From Eleginops maclovinus (lineage: Eukaryota; Chordata; Actinopteri; Perciformes; Eleginopidae), in the NCBI RefSeq assembly GCF_036324505.1, contig NC_086360.1, forward strand, positions 19,088,261 through 19,152,260: a stretch of DNA of 64,000 bases, read 5' to 3'. The position numbers and the translations under genes were made by a program. This document shows, piece after piece, positions 37,301 through 51,900 of this stretch (the first letter of the stretch is position 1; every line of letters begins with the position of its first letter). A model generated the notes under the pieces. The model saw nothing but the letters and a program-made list of their open reading frames with translations, was not told where the DNA came from and ran no database searches.

Positions 37301-40300
37301 AGTCGGACCAACCATGAACATGTGATAACGAGTCATAAAAATGATAAACAAAACGGCAAATGAAGGAAAGGAAAAGGGGGTCATCATAAAGAAAAACAGA
37401 CAACATTAAGAAAACAGAATGGCGGCAGCTTGCTGATGAAAGGACAGCAGAAAGTCTGAATCACACACCAGCGGCTGGTCCCTGTTGAGCCTGGACAAAG
37501 AATGGGCCCTAGCCTCCCTGTGGGGGCTGTAATAGACCCTGTCCAGCTCGTCCAGCCTGCCCTCGCTCAGGGCCCCTTCCCTGGAGTAGTTTCTGGGCCC
37601 AACCTCCCGACCGGGCCCAAAGTGCTCCCTGTTCCTAAAGTCCCCCCTGTGCACCGACTTGGCTGTTGTGGCTTGGATGTCAGCGAACTCCTCCTCTACG
37701 CTGCACTGGCGAGTCAGAGTTCTTTTACGGCCCATGGCCAGCGCACGCCTTTCTACCGGGCCTTCGCAGTGTATGATGTGGACGGGCCCCCGCATGGGGC
37801 TCCCATGAGTGTAGTACCCTCTATACCCTCGGCCTAAAGAGCCTTCTTCCTCACTGCCGCAGTCCAAACCGCTGTCAGGACTCTTGGTGTTCTGGCGGTT
37901 GGGTCGTACCAAGTGGCGGTCGTCTGCACTGTAGCCATAGCGACTGTCGGTGAAGCGGGGCGATGAGCGCTGCCGCTGCAGGTGGCGGGAGTTCTTGTTC
38001 TGATTGTTAATGTGGGGGTCCTGGGGGTACATCCTGCGCTGAGTATGTGGCGTCCCCGGCCGTCCACCCTCTTCGTAGCGACGCTGGCCCATGCTGTCCA
38101 CGCAGTCGGACTCTTCCTCCGCCACTTCGGGGATGCTGTGGAGACGCTTGCTGCGGAGCGACTTCTGCTTCACCACCTCCCTCTGGAGGTCCCAGCAGTC
38201 CCTCTCCTCCGCTAAGTCCTGGCGCTTGTAATACGCCTTCAGTCATGACCGGGAGCAAAGTCCCACAATTTCATAGTTCAGTTAGTTCAATTCAAAACGT
38301 TCAGTTTAGATTTTTGTGAGGAGGGTTGAAAAGTTTTTTCGGAGGTTTTAGAACAGGCGGGAAACAACACAGTATGTGAATAGAACAAATGGGGGGAAAA
38401 GACAAAATAAAGACAGAATTAGTTAATTGTGGCAATGTAGTAAAACGTGCAGTCTCATTCCGTGAGGAGGAAAATGGCATGCTCTGAACAGGAATCTGTG
38501 TCGGTTCAAATGTGGAGAAGTAAAAATAATAAAAGTGATAATCTGAGCGAAGCCTTGAGGTTAAATGTGTAAAAAAGGGAATTTCACTTGTGAGTAATTA
38601 GAAATATCCAACAAAACAGAAAGTGACTGACTTATTGAGTGCGACGGGTGAGGGATAAGGGAAAAAAACCATGTTGATGAAATTATTAATAAATCTTTAA
38701 TAAATGAATTGGAAACGACATGAAGCGGAGTGAGTGGGAGTTTCATAATGATACCATTTAAATCCAAGTGAAACATATAGAACTTCAATGTGCTCAGATA
38801 AAACAACGGCAGAAGTGAATTTGACAATTAATAATGGACTATTCTCTTAACAATATATAATTCAAATTAAATTATTATATAGTTCCTATACATGTGTTAA
38901 AACACTAATGGTCTATGGTAGAAATATAAGGGGTGGATCATTTGCAACAGTGTTACAAATAGATGGAGATGACAGCATTAATGTATTTGAAGAGTTAATA
39001 CACTAATGACTGTACAGAATTAACTCAAAATAACAGGGACAAATAAAGAAATCTGCAATGATTTTGTATCTACGTAGGTACCAAAATACAGAGACGGAGT
39101 TTTCAAACATGATGCCATATTGCATTAGCTCCACACATACCAATTGACAAACCAAATGAAGACAGGCTCATGTACAGACAATGTTAACATTTACATCAGC
39201 ATTAGAAAAAATAAACATTAGAACATGACGGACATAAACAAACGTGAATATTTCCATTTAAGTACTCACTTAAATGAGATTCCCATATGCACTCGATATG
39301 CAGTGACCCTTCGACACAGTAAAGTATGTTCAGATTTGCACTTCACATTCTAACATCTGAATTAGACACTTGGAACCTTTGCTGCCGTATGAAGAACTTA
39401 AATCCGTGCAAACCGTAACAAAATATTATGCTTTATAACGCCTTCCTCTCTATCATGCGGTACAGCTATGTATACAGAGCCATTCCCATGAGCTCAGCCT
39501 TGACTGGCTAAAGCAGTGATGGAGGAGCGGGGTGTAGGAACAGGCTGGGGGGTGGGGGGGCTGATGCAGAGGAGCTCGGCCAGGCAAAGCCACGACGGGC
39601 CTGGTAGTAGAGCCTGTGAGAGAGAGCACTTCTGCAGGTGGAAAGACCCTCTCCCTCCCTAAAGCCCGTCTCCCCCTCGTCCTCCCCCCTGGCCACTACA
39701 GAGAGAAGGTGTGCAGTTTGTACCTTAAGAGTGTTGTGAGAGTTTATACTCCGCCTACGGCCCTCCTCCAGTTGCATCTCAGAGTAAAGATCCTCCTCGT
39801 CCTCCTCCATGATGTCGGACAGGTCAGAACCCCGGCTACTCTCTGTGTGGTACTCCTCGCTGTGGCTGTAGTGGTGATGGTGGGGCTAACGGGAAAAGGA
39901 AAGAGTTGAAAAGGAGAGTATTAAGTAACAACTGCAACATTTAAATTCTTGTTCTTTTAGTTCAGCAATAATTTGGCCATAGTCACCATACCAAGGGGAC
40001 AAAGAAAAGTGTCTACCCACTCTGGACACTAGCACAGCACTGACCAATGACTACCAAAGATGTCCCCTTAAGACTCGGACACCTCCACAGAAGCAGTTCG
40101 CTGGCAAACTTACTGAATTCCTTTTTTCTATCAATACTGATAAAAGTCTACCGCTAAAGATAATATTAATGCTATACAGGTGCAGGAACACTCCTTAAGA
40201 TGGGCTTTAATTTGATATGATGGGATGTGAATTGATTTCATTCAATTTTATTTTGCTTACATCTATTTAATTACTAAGTACTGATTGCTTTTGGCATAAA

Positions 40301-42885
40301 AACAAGTGATACACATTGTCTGAACACAAAGTACCTGTCTCCCCAACTCTGATCCTCGGAGGAACTCATCCACGGATGCTCCTCTTCTCCTCGCATGAGG
40401 AGAGTCGTAACCGTCCTCCTCCTCATCAGAGTTGACTGGATGCAAAGCGTTACCTCGCTCACTAAAGATATTCCTTTTCTCAACCTGATAACAGAGATGT
40501 TATTTATTTGAATCATTTATGGTTACATTCCTACAATCATTTATTTGTCAATCCAGGTGAAAAAAAATATGGTGATCTATATCATTTCTTTTCTTCTAAT
40601 ACAGCTCTATATTTAATTCCAAAGGAAAATAAAAATACTTTTTAGGATCATGGTTAATGTACAAGGAAATTCAGGCTGAGGTCAAAAGGAAAACACAGGG
40701 GAAGTAAGCATTATTAACCAAGCGAAAATCTGACAAAATGTGGAATCTGCGAAAATGTGATTGTAAGGCGTATTTCTATCACATGTTGATATGAACACTC
40801 TACACCATTGATACAGTTGATATACTAAAATCCCTACGCACCCGGTTGCCCTCGGCAAACACTCTCTGGGCAGCTTCCCTGGCCATGGCCTTGGCGATGG
40901 TGTTGGGGATGGGGACTCCCTGAGGCTGTGGCAGGATCCTCTGAGGAGAGGGCGACCGCCGTGGCTGGAAGTGAGGCGGCTCCAGGTTGGGTCCACGCAT
41001 GGGCGGCAGCGGAGAGGGGGCTCGCTCCCAGGGCTGGGCAGTCCGCATTCCCACCTCATGCTCTTTGGTTTCTTGCTCTCTGGCACTTACTAACGGTTTG
41101 GACTTGGGCATGGGGTGGTGCGGGAAATGAGGAGGGGGTTGGCAGACGGGCTGCGTGTGCGGCGGTGCGTGGGGCAGCGTGTGGGGCTGGGATCGAGGCA
41201 AAGGCTGCACCTGGGGCTGAGGATGATTTGGGGGGTACGTTGATGGGTAAGGAGGATGGGTTTGAGAGTGTACAGGATGGGCCATAGGGTGGGACGGCGC
41301 AGTGGTTCGGTGGGAGAGGCGCGGTGAGCCCAAGAGATTGTTCGGGATAATGGCCACGGGCGAGTCCTGAGACTCTCCTTGTGTTGATAACGTCCTTACA
41401 ATGATTTCCCTGGCCTCCAGACCCTGTATCCTGTTTAACTCCACAGTCACATAGTCTGCTGTGGGGTATAGGACTTCTGCTATCTGTATTCATAAAAAGA
41501 ACCAGAATGTCCTTATCAAAGGGCATTTCAGAATTAAAGCATGAAACAATTCATCTGTAACCCTTCCATGATACAACATACACACTTTTTTATCGCTCAT
41601 ACCTGCGGAAGAGAAACACCTGATAATTAAAAAAGCTGTATCTCAAAAAACATGTTTGAACTTGTACTTTCTTCAGCTCGATTTTGGTATAAAATGTGGA
41701 CACTATCATGGTTCATACACATGTTTACATGCACAACAACACAAAAGCTTCCTGTGAAAGAGCGATGTGTTGCTGACACAGCATCATGGAGCCTGTTACA
41801 GCTCTATTTTTTGACGTGATGCTGGACCCTGGGGGGATTCCAGCATTATATCACTTCACCAGGAGATGGCAACAGAACACTACTCATAGAAGCCGCCATT
41901 CAAAAAAGCAAAGGCTACCTTTTCTAAGAAGTCTATGATAGGATTAAAACAATGTCTTGTTCTGACATTTGGTACCTTTTGTCCCTTTGTGCACACAGCA
42001 TAGCCGAGCACACTGGCCCCGTTGGAGGTTCCTGAAGACGTCAGAGGTGGCGGCTTCCATCTGATCTGCAGGATCCCCGGCGTCTGACCACTGTGGACCT
42101 GCACCTCCTGGGGAGGGAGAGGGGGCCCTGGGGAACACAACACACACACTGGATAAGGAGAGAAAGACAGACAGCTCAACAACCATCTCTGGCATGATCA
42201 AAAAAATTACATACTGACCTCTGTACTGTAAACTGTGCCTGAAGTACCATGTCAGAGTGGTATTAAATAAGGGCATTCTCATATCTGGGTTCTCCCATCT
42301 AGCACCATTTACAGCCTAAACTCATAGTCATACCAATACTTGTATTACAAACATAAATATATAAATTGTTCAAAAGGCATTCTTCATTTTACTGAAATGA
42401 TCGGTTAATATGTGCTTTGTGACACGGAGCCAGCTGACAGCTGAATGTAGTATTTATTATATTCTACTGTTATTTGCAAAAGGATTCTGGAGGCTCATCT
42501 CTGCATGTTTATGGTCTGGATCATGAGATTCATTCATATGCGTAACGGGTGCAAGGGTTACAGTGTTAGAGAAAGCCACGTTTGCCAACATGCAGCCATC
42601 AATGTATGTAGAGCAATATCCTGTTGCCAGATTATCGCTGACAATATTCTATGGAGCTTTAAAAAAAAAACACAGTTTGCTATTTCCACAATCTGTCAGT
42701 GCTGACTGCATACTAAACAACATACCCATCTGTGCAATGCTGCTGCCCCCCCGCAGTCAAACAGTGAGAAAGAGTGAGCAGATGCAGTCAGCAGTATCTC
42801 CGAACCCCAACGTGCAGCTGTTTGTGTGTCTGAGAATCTCCATCAACACAATCTTAATCACATTTCTACACTGGCTGTCAGCAGA

Positions 42886-42940
<55 letters not shown>

Positions 42941-45900
42941 CACGCACACACACACACACAGTATTGGAACAGATTTCATTTCCGCTTGTCATTTTCAAAC
43001 CACGCCTGTCTCAAACAACAAGCTCTTCTGAGAACATAAATGAGAGTAGCATTGCATATTTCAGTAATTATACCTTCATTAATTCTAGACACAAACGGCA
43101 GGCACTGTTTCTTGTCACTAATATTAATTAAAAACTAATTGTAACCTAAGAAGTCATAAAGTCAAACGTGCTTAATGTGAAAGCCTCCAGAAAATGTCCT
43201 CCTTATTGACAGCAGTCCTACGCCAACGATTCTGATACTATTTCAGACGCCTCTAATTAACATGTTCAATAGATAGATCATTTAATGAACTCTCAGCATG
43301 TTGGCTCATCAGCTGCCAACAGACAATGTCAATTCAATCTTCAGCCTCCCTCTCTCCCCTCTTTCTCCAATACCTCTTTGTCCTCCCTATTTTCAGTCCC
43401 TTTCAGGCTCTTTCTTTCCATTTCTGGACTGTGTGATTTCCCAGTTATGTCAGGTCTTTGACAAGTGTTTTGTACAGTTTGCATCTCCTCCTGATACCAT
43501 AACAACAGGAGTTTTGGTCTAAAGCAAAGTCATATACAAAGCAACAATATGACATATCTGAAGCACTTTTTTTCTAAACCAACAATGGCTAACTACACTT
43601 TAGCTTTAGATTTCCAAAAATAACACAGAGCAATACATGTGGCCGTGGAGACACTTTAAAAATGTTCCTGTAGCTACATTGTCAGGCTGTGAGACCCAAG
43701 CTAGAGCTGGCAACAGCAAAGCATCACTGTGTCTCATGGGAGAAGAAATCCCAAAGATCTAAGCTCACTATTTACACTAATTTGGCTTCGAAAGGCACTG
43801 TTTCCAGTCGGTAGTAAAGCTCCATTCAGCAAATTCTCCCTCCATGTTTCTCATCGCTCTTTCCTTTTTTTGTTTATCTACCATGCATGTGTCTTATCGC
43901 ATTAGTACACACACAAATCCTTGAGGGCAATCTAAAAGTGGCTGGGGAAAAATGAAAATGGCTGAGATGTTTGTCAGGTTTGTAAATGTAATAAGCTTGA
44001 AGCGTTTGGCCGAGTAAATAAAAAGATTGCTGTGCTGGATGTAAGTTATCAGATGGCTTTCATTTTGAAATATCAGATGACTTTGAAACCGAATATTGGA
44101 CTATAAAAACAGCAATCAAATTATCATAAATACACCTTTCACACAACAAGTACAAACTGACACCAACAAAACTAAGGCTTTGGTCGAGTCTGGAAGCATG
44201 TTGCTTCTAATGGGCCAGGTATTAAAGACAGATTAAAGTAGTTGTTGCTTAACATTTTGCATTTGCAAAAACCCCACCGTGTACTAAAGAGGGCGGGTAT
44301 AATGTCAATCATGCTCTCCATCTTAATTTTCTTTGATAGCATGCCAGCATTGGCTAATTGGAGCAAAACAAACAGTAGAGCTGATAGGCCGATAGAAATG
44401 TCATTAGGGTTGGTCATAAACTCAAGTGTTGGACATATCAAGGGATAACCAAGACAACTAGTTATTGGAATTCATCCGGAGGGGATATGAATGACTACCA
44501 AATGTCATGGTAATGCATCAGATAGTTGTTCAGATAGTAAACAACAGTAAAAATGTAATGGGTTTTATCAGAGAAATAAGAAAACATCATCTCTTTACCA
44601 GGGATATACTGTCTGGAACAAATCATTGGCTCAAACAACCAAACAACAGACCGACAATGGCAATGCTAAAGCTGTGCTATCTAGGCTAAACATATCCCAG
44701 TATGTCCAGCTAACAACTGTACAGAGTCTCTGCATTACCGATGTTTACCGAAGTGTTAGTGTGAGTATTGTTTTGGAGGCTGACCTGCAGGCTGAGTGCA
44801 GAACTCCACAGAGATCTCCCTCTTGTCCCTTTGATCTAGGGGAAGCTGCCAAGGCACCTGATGCGGCTGCGCCACAACCTTCACCTTGTAAACTGTCATG
44901 GACTTCAGGTTGAAGAACTTGTACTTATAGCCCCCCGCCTTGACCATGTCGTACTCTGCACCATTGAGAAAGATGGTGTGGCTGTAGTTACTGTTGCTTG
45001 GCATCCAAGAGAGCTCAGCAGAGACCTGCGTGATGTTGTCCACCCGCAGGTAGTAAGGTGCCACCACCACGTCCTTTCCCACGAGCAGAGTGCAGCGGAG
45101 CTCATCTGACGGGCCCCGGTCAGTGATGGCCTGCACCGAGATACGGTATGTGTTGGTTTCCAGATTGAGCTTTTCAAGAAGAGACTTTGTCCTGCCCCCG
45201 TAGGGGACACTCATGCGCAACTCCTTATCCACCAAGACATTGTAGCCACTGATGGAGCCCCAGCCCGGCGGGACCACAGGAGGATCCCAGCTAATAATCA
45301 AACTCTTGGCTAGTTGTTTGATCAGGTTGATGCGGCGGGGATAAGGCACAATGTCTTCACCGACCTCGTCAATGTTGACATCCAAGGTTCCTGTCCCGTT
45401 GCTAGAGGAGCACAGGAGGTCCATGCCCAAGCTGCTGGTGCTTAAACAGTCTAGTTTGTCAGACAGCAGTCGGCTTATGCTCGTTCCCGCTCCTGTGCCG
45501 ACTTTTAGTCTCTGAGCCCCCAGGCTACTGTGGTTGAGGTAGCCAGGTTCTTTAGCCACTGTGTCCCTGTGTTTGACAGAGGCTGAATCTTCATCTGCGA
45601 CAAACTCCACAAAGTTGGATGGGACGAGTCCCCGCTGTCCATCCAGCAGCTCTCCTGACAAACAGAAAACAGATTTCTGGTATTCTGGTGGTATAAAGAA
45701 TTAAAGATGAAATACTAAGACAGGTCAGACCTTCGTAAAAGCCATCCTCATCCATTGTCCCGTAAACGTAGAGGTACTTCCCTGCCACCAGGGGAAGCTC
45801 TGCCTCAGGATGCTCATTAGGCCCGTCATAAGGATTGTAACTACAGCGAAAAACATAAATGAACATTTCAACTGCAGGAGTTATATTTTACACTTTCGAG

Positions 45901-48900
45901 AAGGGGCTTTCAATGTTAACCACTACAATTTTCTAATATAAAAAGAATGTCTGGTGAAATGCTGCTTTAAAAATATGACATGTGTTTCAATTCTTTTTAA
46001 GTCTATTATTCACTATTTAGTTTCCTTTTACAAATATGAGAGAGCTGAGGAGAGAGTGGGTTGAAAGCTCTGGCCCTGTTTCACATATTGGTGCTCTGAG
46101 AATTCCAATTATTTTTTGTGCTGACAGGTAATTTTCTGTAGAGATAGAAACACTGAATCATCTTTAAGACCACAGCTTAAGGCTCTGTGAGAGAAAGCAA
46201 ATAATCTCAGCAAGATTTGCCCATGACTTGTCTACACGGAGCATCCACTTCACTTTTAAAAGGTAATGTCCGCAATGGTTTTTTAGCCACCTCTCTTTTA
46301 AATCGTCAGCCTCTCGTAGGATGTTTGACTTTTCAGGGATTTTTGTAAACATATACTCTGAAGATGCACTGAAACTGCTGAAATTATTTTGTTATCTGTG
46401 TACAGTGTTGCAAATAAAACACCGTGAATGGGTGGTGAATAAGTTAATGTCTTCTCAGTTTTATATTTATTATTATAACACTGGATATGGCTAACATTTG
46501 AGTTATTTTATGGTCAATTTATTGATGTTGAGAGGTCTTTTTGTGTGTGCTGCTTATGTTTATGTGATACGGAAACTATGATCACCAATAAGAGATGTTT
46601 GTCCTAATAATGTTAAGAAGATACATGATTGCATGGACATATCTAAGGTAAAACCAGTTTCATTGTGTAACCATCTCCTCATCTCAGTTGTATTTTGTCT
46701 GCAAAAAATAATAGTTGTCTTTTGTACGTACCTGTAGCGAGCAATGCACAGACGAACCTTCCCTGTGAACCTCGGTTTGGACCTGGTAGTTGAGCCGAGC
46801 TCTTTGTCCATCTAGAGAATCAAAAAAAGACACAATTATCAACATGAAAACAATTGAAAGGACTTTTTGCTTATTTCAATTGCTTCCCCCCCATGCATAA
46901 AAGGGTTTTGATAAATCCCAAACTAGCAGGCCTGCAACCCCACAACCAGCAGCTGTGGGTTTGTTAAGATAATTTCTTCTCAACATGTCATGCAGAGTTT
47001 AGAGGAGTGCAATAAAGCAAAAGCCAGAAGTGATCCAAAGAGACATTATCAGATACCTCAGAAAGGAAGGCCCGTGCTGGGCTGCTGACTCGACCACGAG
47101 TGAGGAATGTTGGCTTGACAGAGAGGAGCTCCGGCTTCTCTCCACTGATCTGCAGCGGTCGAATGAACTCAGATATCAAAGATCTGCTTGTTGGAGCCTC
47201 ATTGCCTGTGGAACAAACAATTTCTCCCATCAGATCTTCACTTCGCAATTTAGCGGCACTTATATCAAACTTGTTACCAATACGAGAAACGGAGTGTCAG
47301 AAAACAAAAGAGTAACTCAACATTGTTTGCACAACATGTACAGTTTTGTAAATTAAAACTTGAAATGGTTTTGAAATACTACTTTACACATTTGTGTGTC
47401 AACAAAAACCAAGAGAACACATTTTGTCACTTCGATTGTTTTTTTTTCAATAACAGTTTGAGTTGTCTTGATAAGACAACAATCAATGTAACTAAATACT
47501 CTATTTAAGCATAACAGCAACATGAAAGCAGTCAATCCATTTTTAAATACAGCCCAAAATCACAAATTAAATATTGTCCTCACTGGATTTTACAAGGTTC
47601 ACCGCATACAACACCCTCGGTCCTGAGGGCCTTGGAGCACACAAGAACCCCACTCCCAAAAAAGAACTGTTAACGAGGATATAATAATAATGGAAGAAAA
47701 CTCATGTAGACAAACTGAGGAGGGATCAGTTTCCCAGGATGGAAAGACATGCGTTAATAAACAACAATTGCAACATTGACATACCTTTTCCTATGGGGGC
47801 AGCCAGTCCATTAAGGAGCTGTGAGAGGGATTTGTTGGGCGACCCAGGAGGAGATCCGCACACAGTTAAGGGTTCAGTGCTGAGGATATCAAACTTCCCA
47901 GCCTGGAGCCGAAACTTCTCCAGCTCTTTTGACAGGAGGTTGAACTGCTCACTCTGAGAGCGACATTTCTCCTCCAGCTCGCGGACTTTGGCCTGATGGT
48001 GGCGAGGGAGGATAGTCATCAAGAGAGGAGGGAGAGAGACACAGACAGACCGAGAGGGACAGAGAGACAGACAAAACAACAGACAAACAAGGGCAAGGAT
48101 AGAAAGGATGGGAACAACAAAAAAAAACAGAAGAACAAAATAAGGAAACCACAGGATGCAGGACTTACATTGCTGCACACAGACATACTCGAGTACACCA
48201 AGTACAGTAGCTACGTATAAGATACGTCTACTGTCTACACACAAATAGAACATGGAATAAGAATTACTCTAATAGTTTATCATATGGATTGATCATTACT
48301 GATAAAAATATCTTTAAACTACTACAGAAAGTACACATGCACAAATACAGTGGATGCTTTTTCTACAAAAAAACCCCCTCTTGCTTCAAGGCAGTATGTA
48401 TGTCTTAGAGCATGAGGCTGGTAATATTTCGTATTGTTTCTTATCGTCAAGTAATTACGGTAAAGACCAAATCCAACACCAATGTGACAATGTAGACACA
48501 TTTAGTCGCTGAAGCCTCACAGTATATAGCTTACTCCAAAGTGTCATAGAGCTCCAAAGGTTGTCATAAACAAATTACAAATACATCAATGAGTCACACG
48601 TAATATGTTCCTTTATTATGACAAGCATGGGCAGTATGCTTTATGTAAGCCAATCCGACATACTCTGCATTATCCTACCACTGTGAGGACTCATTAAAGT
48701 GTGTTGCAATAATCAGCAGCTGAAAACATCCCCAGCAAATGCACTATTTACTTCCGAGCAACATATGATAAAAATCTCCAGTGCTCACTTTTTTACAAAT
48801 CAAAATATATTTCTAACAATACAGAAGATATGTTTGAAGGTTTACATGTTGATTTACTTAATGGACATTGGGCTAAAGCCACATATAGGGTAGGGAAGTT

Positions 48901-51900
48901 AGCAAACATTAGTGTGCCACATTTAGGGACGATTTCAGACCCAATTCCCACACATATAATGACCCAAGGTGTTTGAGACATGGATCAAGGTTATTTACTC
49001 TAACACTGTGAATTTTAAATTAAAAAGTAGCAGTGTTTACAGGAGCTAACAAACAATATAAAAACGCCTTAAATATATCACTTCTCATACGGCCTGTGTC
49101 ACAGTAATGGAAGGGTTTTTCTAGACTATGAGAACAGTAATATATATACACAACAAAATATTTTGTTTGTTTAGTGATAGAGGCAAACACTTGTTGGACA
49201 GCTTAGTAAAATGACCTACACATCTATTCTTGCTAACATATTCAAATTTGAGCAAGTTCAATAACCCATGCCTTCTTTAAACCTTGTTTTTGTCGCCATA
49301 ATTTCAAAAACTTTTAAGGATTTCCAAAAACTATGGAATAGTGTTGGTAGTGGTCATTTTATTGGATTATTTAACAATAACAAATATATAAAATAACACC
49401 AGCTGTATACTCTAAGAGCAGGAAACTTGAATGCACAAACTAACACTGACTAACTGAACACACTTGTTTGGGCAGGTATAATGAAATTCCAGGAGTTTGA
49501 ACGTTAATTCTTAAGTTGAATGATTGATCATCGATAATCACCTCTCAACCTCAATCTGACGACAGTCTGAACCGCAGATGCTCAGGAGGACACTGAAGCT
49601 ACCGTGGAATTTATTTTAACACTGCCCAACACACTGCAACGCCCCCTGCTGCTTCAGCGCGCTGAATGCTGCTCTGTTCAGTTCATTTCATGCACACATA
49701 TTGTTGCTGGATAGTACATGCTGTTAGAAGACAGACAACAAAAGGAATCCCTGCGTTTGTGAAATTGAATTAATAAAAGGAGGTATTAGTTTCAATTGCT
49801 TCATACATTTCACAGCAGTATGACAAGTAGAGTTTTTTAAAAACATGCTGAATAATAGACATGCAATGCTACAACAATAAAGCATCACATTCATCACTGG
49901 CAATGTGATCCTTTGGCAACAATACAGTCGTATACACAAAGCAAAAATCTACTGTATGCAACATTACATTGATGTAATTACTTATATACTCTAAAAGAAA
50001 AACTGAAATATCTGCTATACACACTGCAGACTTTTTATTTCAATTTAATTAACCAATTAACTAGATTTCCACATTCATTTATTGAAGCCTGATATTTGTA
50101 TTCGCTCACATCTAAACACACACTTGTTAACACGTGTTTGATCTTATAAAGTTAAATTTGCACACCTCAACGTGTTGATGGGCTTTGATTATGTGGGATT
50201 GAGGTCGGTCAGTGAGTTCCCAGGCATTCGTCTTTAATTGAAGTCGATCCATATTCTGAATCTTTTCATCAATTGTTAAGCGAGTGTTGCTGAATTTTTC
50301 TTTATGATCAAGTCAGAAAGACCTCCAGTCTATGCTGTCAGTCATGTTCCAGACTTTCAAAAAGCTCTCCACTTGTGAGTTTGCTTTGATGGGAAATGTG
50401 AAACAGAGCTGAGTGGGTAGTAAAGCCCAAGAAAAGAAGCAGCCCTGAATATTTCTGAAAACCAAAAAGCAAAGAGCACACATCAGATTATTTCTGAACT
50501 GATGTATGCTTTAAATTAGCTCTTCCCTTCTTAGTACCACTTGCATATTTATCGTATTTATCATCAATACAAAACTTAGATAGATAAATCATTTTGTTTG
50601 TAATGTGGTGTTACATCACCATAGCTCCTGGGCTAAAGTAAACATGGGGGCACAGTAGACCCTTATTGACTATACTGGGAAAGGTGAAAGGAAAGATCAA
50701 GTAAATCAATAAAAACAATTCTGAAATACCTGCATGCTGTCCAAGTGGTTCTGTATAAGCATAAACACACACCCATTCAGTAAAAAGAGATGTTGGAAAG
50801 AAATAAAGCACAATTACACATGTGATCACTCATACACATCTTGAAAGCACAACACTCTTGAAACAACTGTCTGCAATGCACTCCGATATACGCATCACTT
50901 CATTACAATACTTTTAGTTGATAGATGAATTAACAGATCATGGCAGACTGTGACCTTTTGTTCTTTATATATTTGGGAAAAAAAGGCTATTTACACAACT
51001 CTGCTACCTGCCTTACAAGTCAGTTTAATAATGCTGTAACTATACATATATACACTCAGCCCAGGATTCATATCTTAAAATATGAGAGGTAAAATGACGA
51101 GCAGTTAACGTAGAGAGGTGAATAAGAGCAGGAAATGGCTCTAGGTATACACAGGTCTGCCCCGGGGCTGACTAGTCCCTCCAGCAGAAACCACATAAAC
51201 ACACACAGTCCCCCCCCCCCCAGAGTCCATACGCTCACCTCTAACAGATGGACAGCGCCTTCATGTTCCTTTTTTGCCTCAACCTGAGCCTGGGAAATAC
51301 AGGGTGCAGTGTTTCAGGTCACTTTTATTTATATTACAGTTAAGTTTCAGTTTAAAACACCAACGAAAAGCCCATCCATTGGTGCTCAGGGTGAAAACGG
51401 TTTGAAAGAAAGCCATTAATGTCAACACATTGCAAGGCTAAAAAAAAACTTTTCCAACAGTGCCTTATATCTGAGGATGTCTTGCGTAACCCCGACCAGC
51501 ACAATATATTGGAGGCCTTGTTGTATCGTTTTCACCTTCTTATATATATATTTTTAAAGCTTATTAATTGTCAGAACAGTGATTTATTCAACATTAAACA
51601 GTTACTGTGTGTGCATGCAAACAAGTTGATATAATCAAGGAAGCATTTTTAAGTCAGTTTACTGAACTTACCTGTGAAGACCACTTGCCTGAGAGCATCC
51701 TAACCAAAGATCTCAAACTAAGAGAATTTAAATCCAGTCCATAACTAAATGACTTATTTGGGTTTTAACAAAGATGGAATTTAAATGTTCTACAAAGGCT
51801 CTAACCACGATTATAAACCTAGCTATTAAGCCGAAATTGGCTCTTTTTTTCTGTAAAGGAATAAGTACGCTTATTTGCTCGAGAATGATTCCAGTCGCAG

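Noticed and set aside
37502..38319. Long + strand frames opposite the rimbp2 768-base exon
   Set aside because: They are antisense shadows of a GC-rich coding exon, without domains or splice links.
40928..41287. + strand frame of 119 codons opposite the proline-rich rimbp2 exon
   Set aside because: Antisense shadow; the composition follows from the proline codons on the other strand.
42563..43131. Open frames across the intronic (CA)n tract
   Set aside because: Same dinucleotide artefact, inside a rimbp2 intron.
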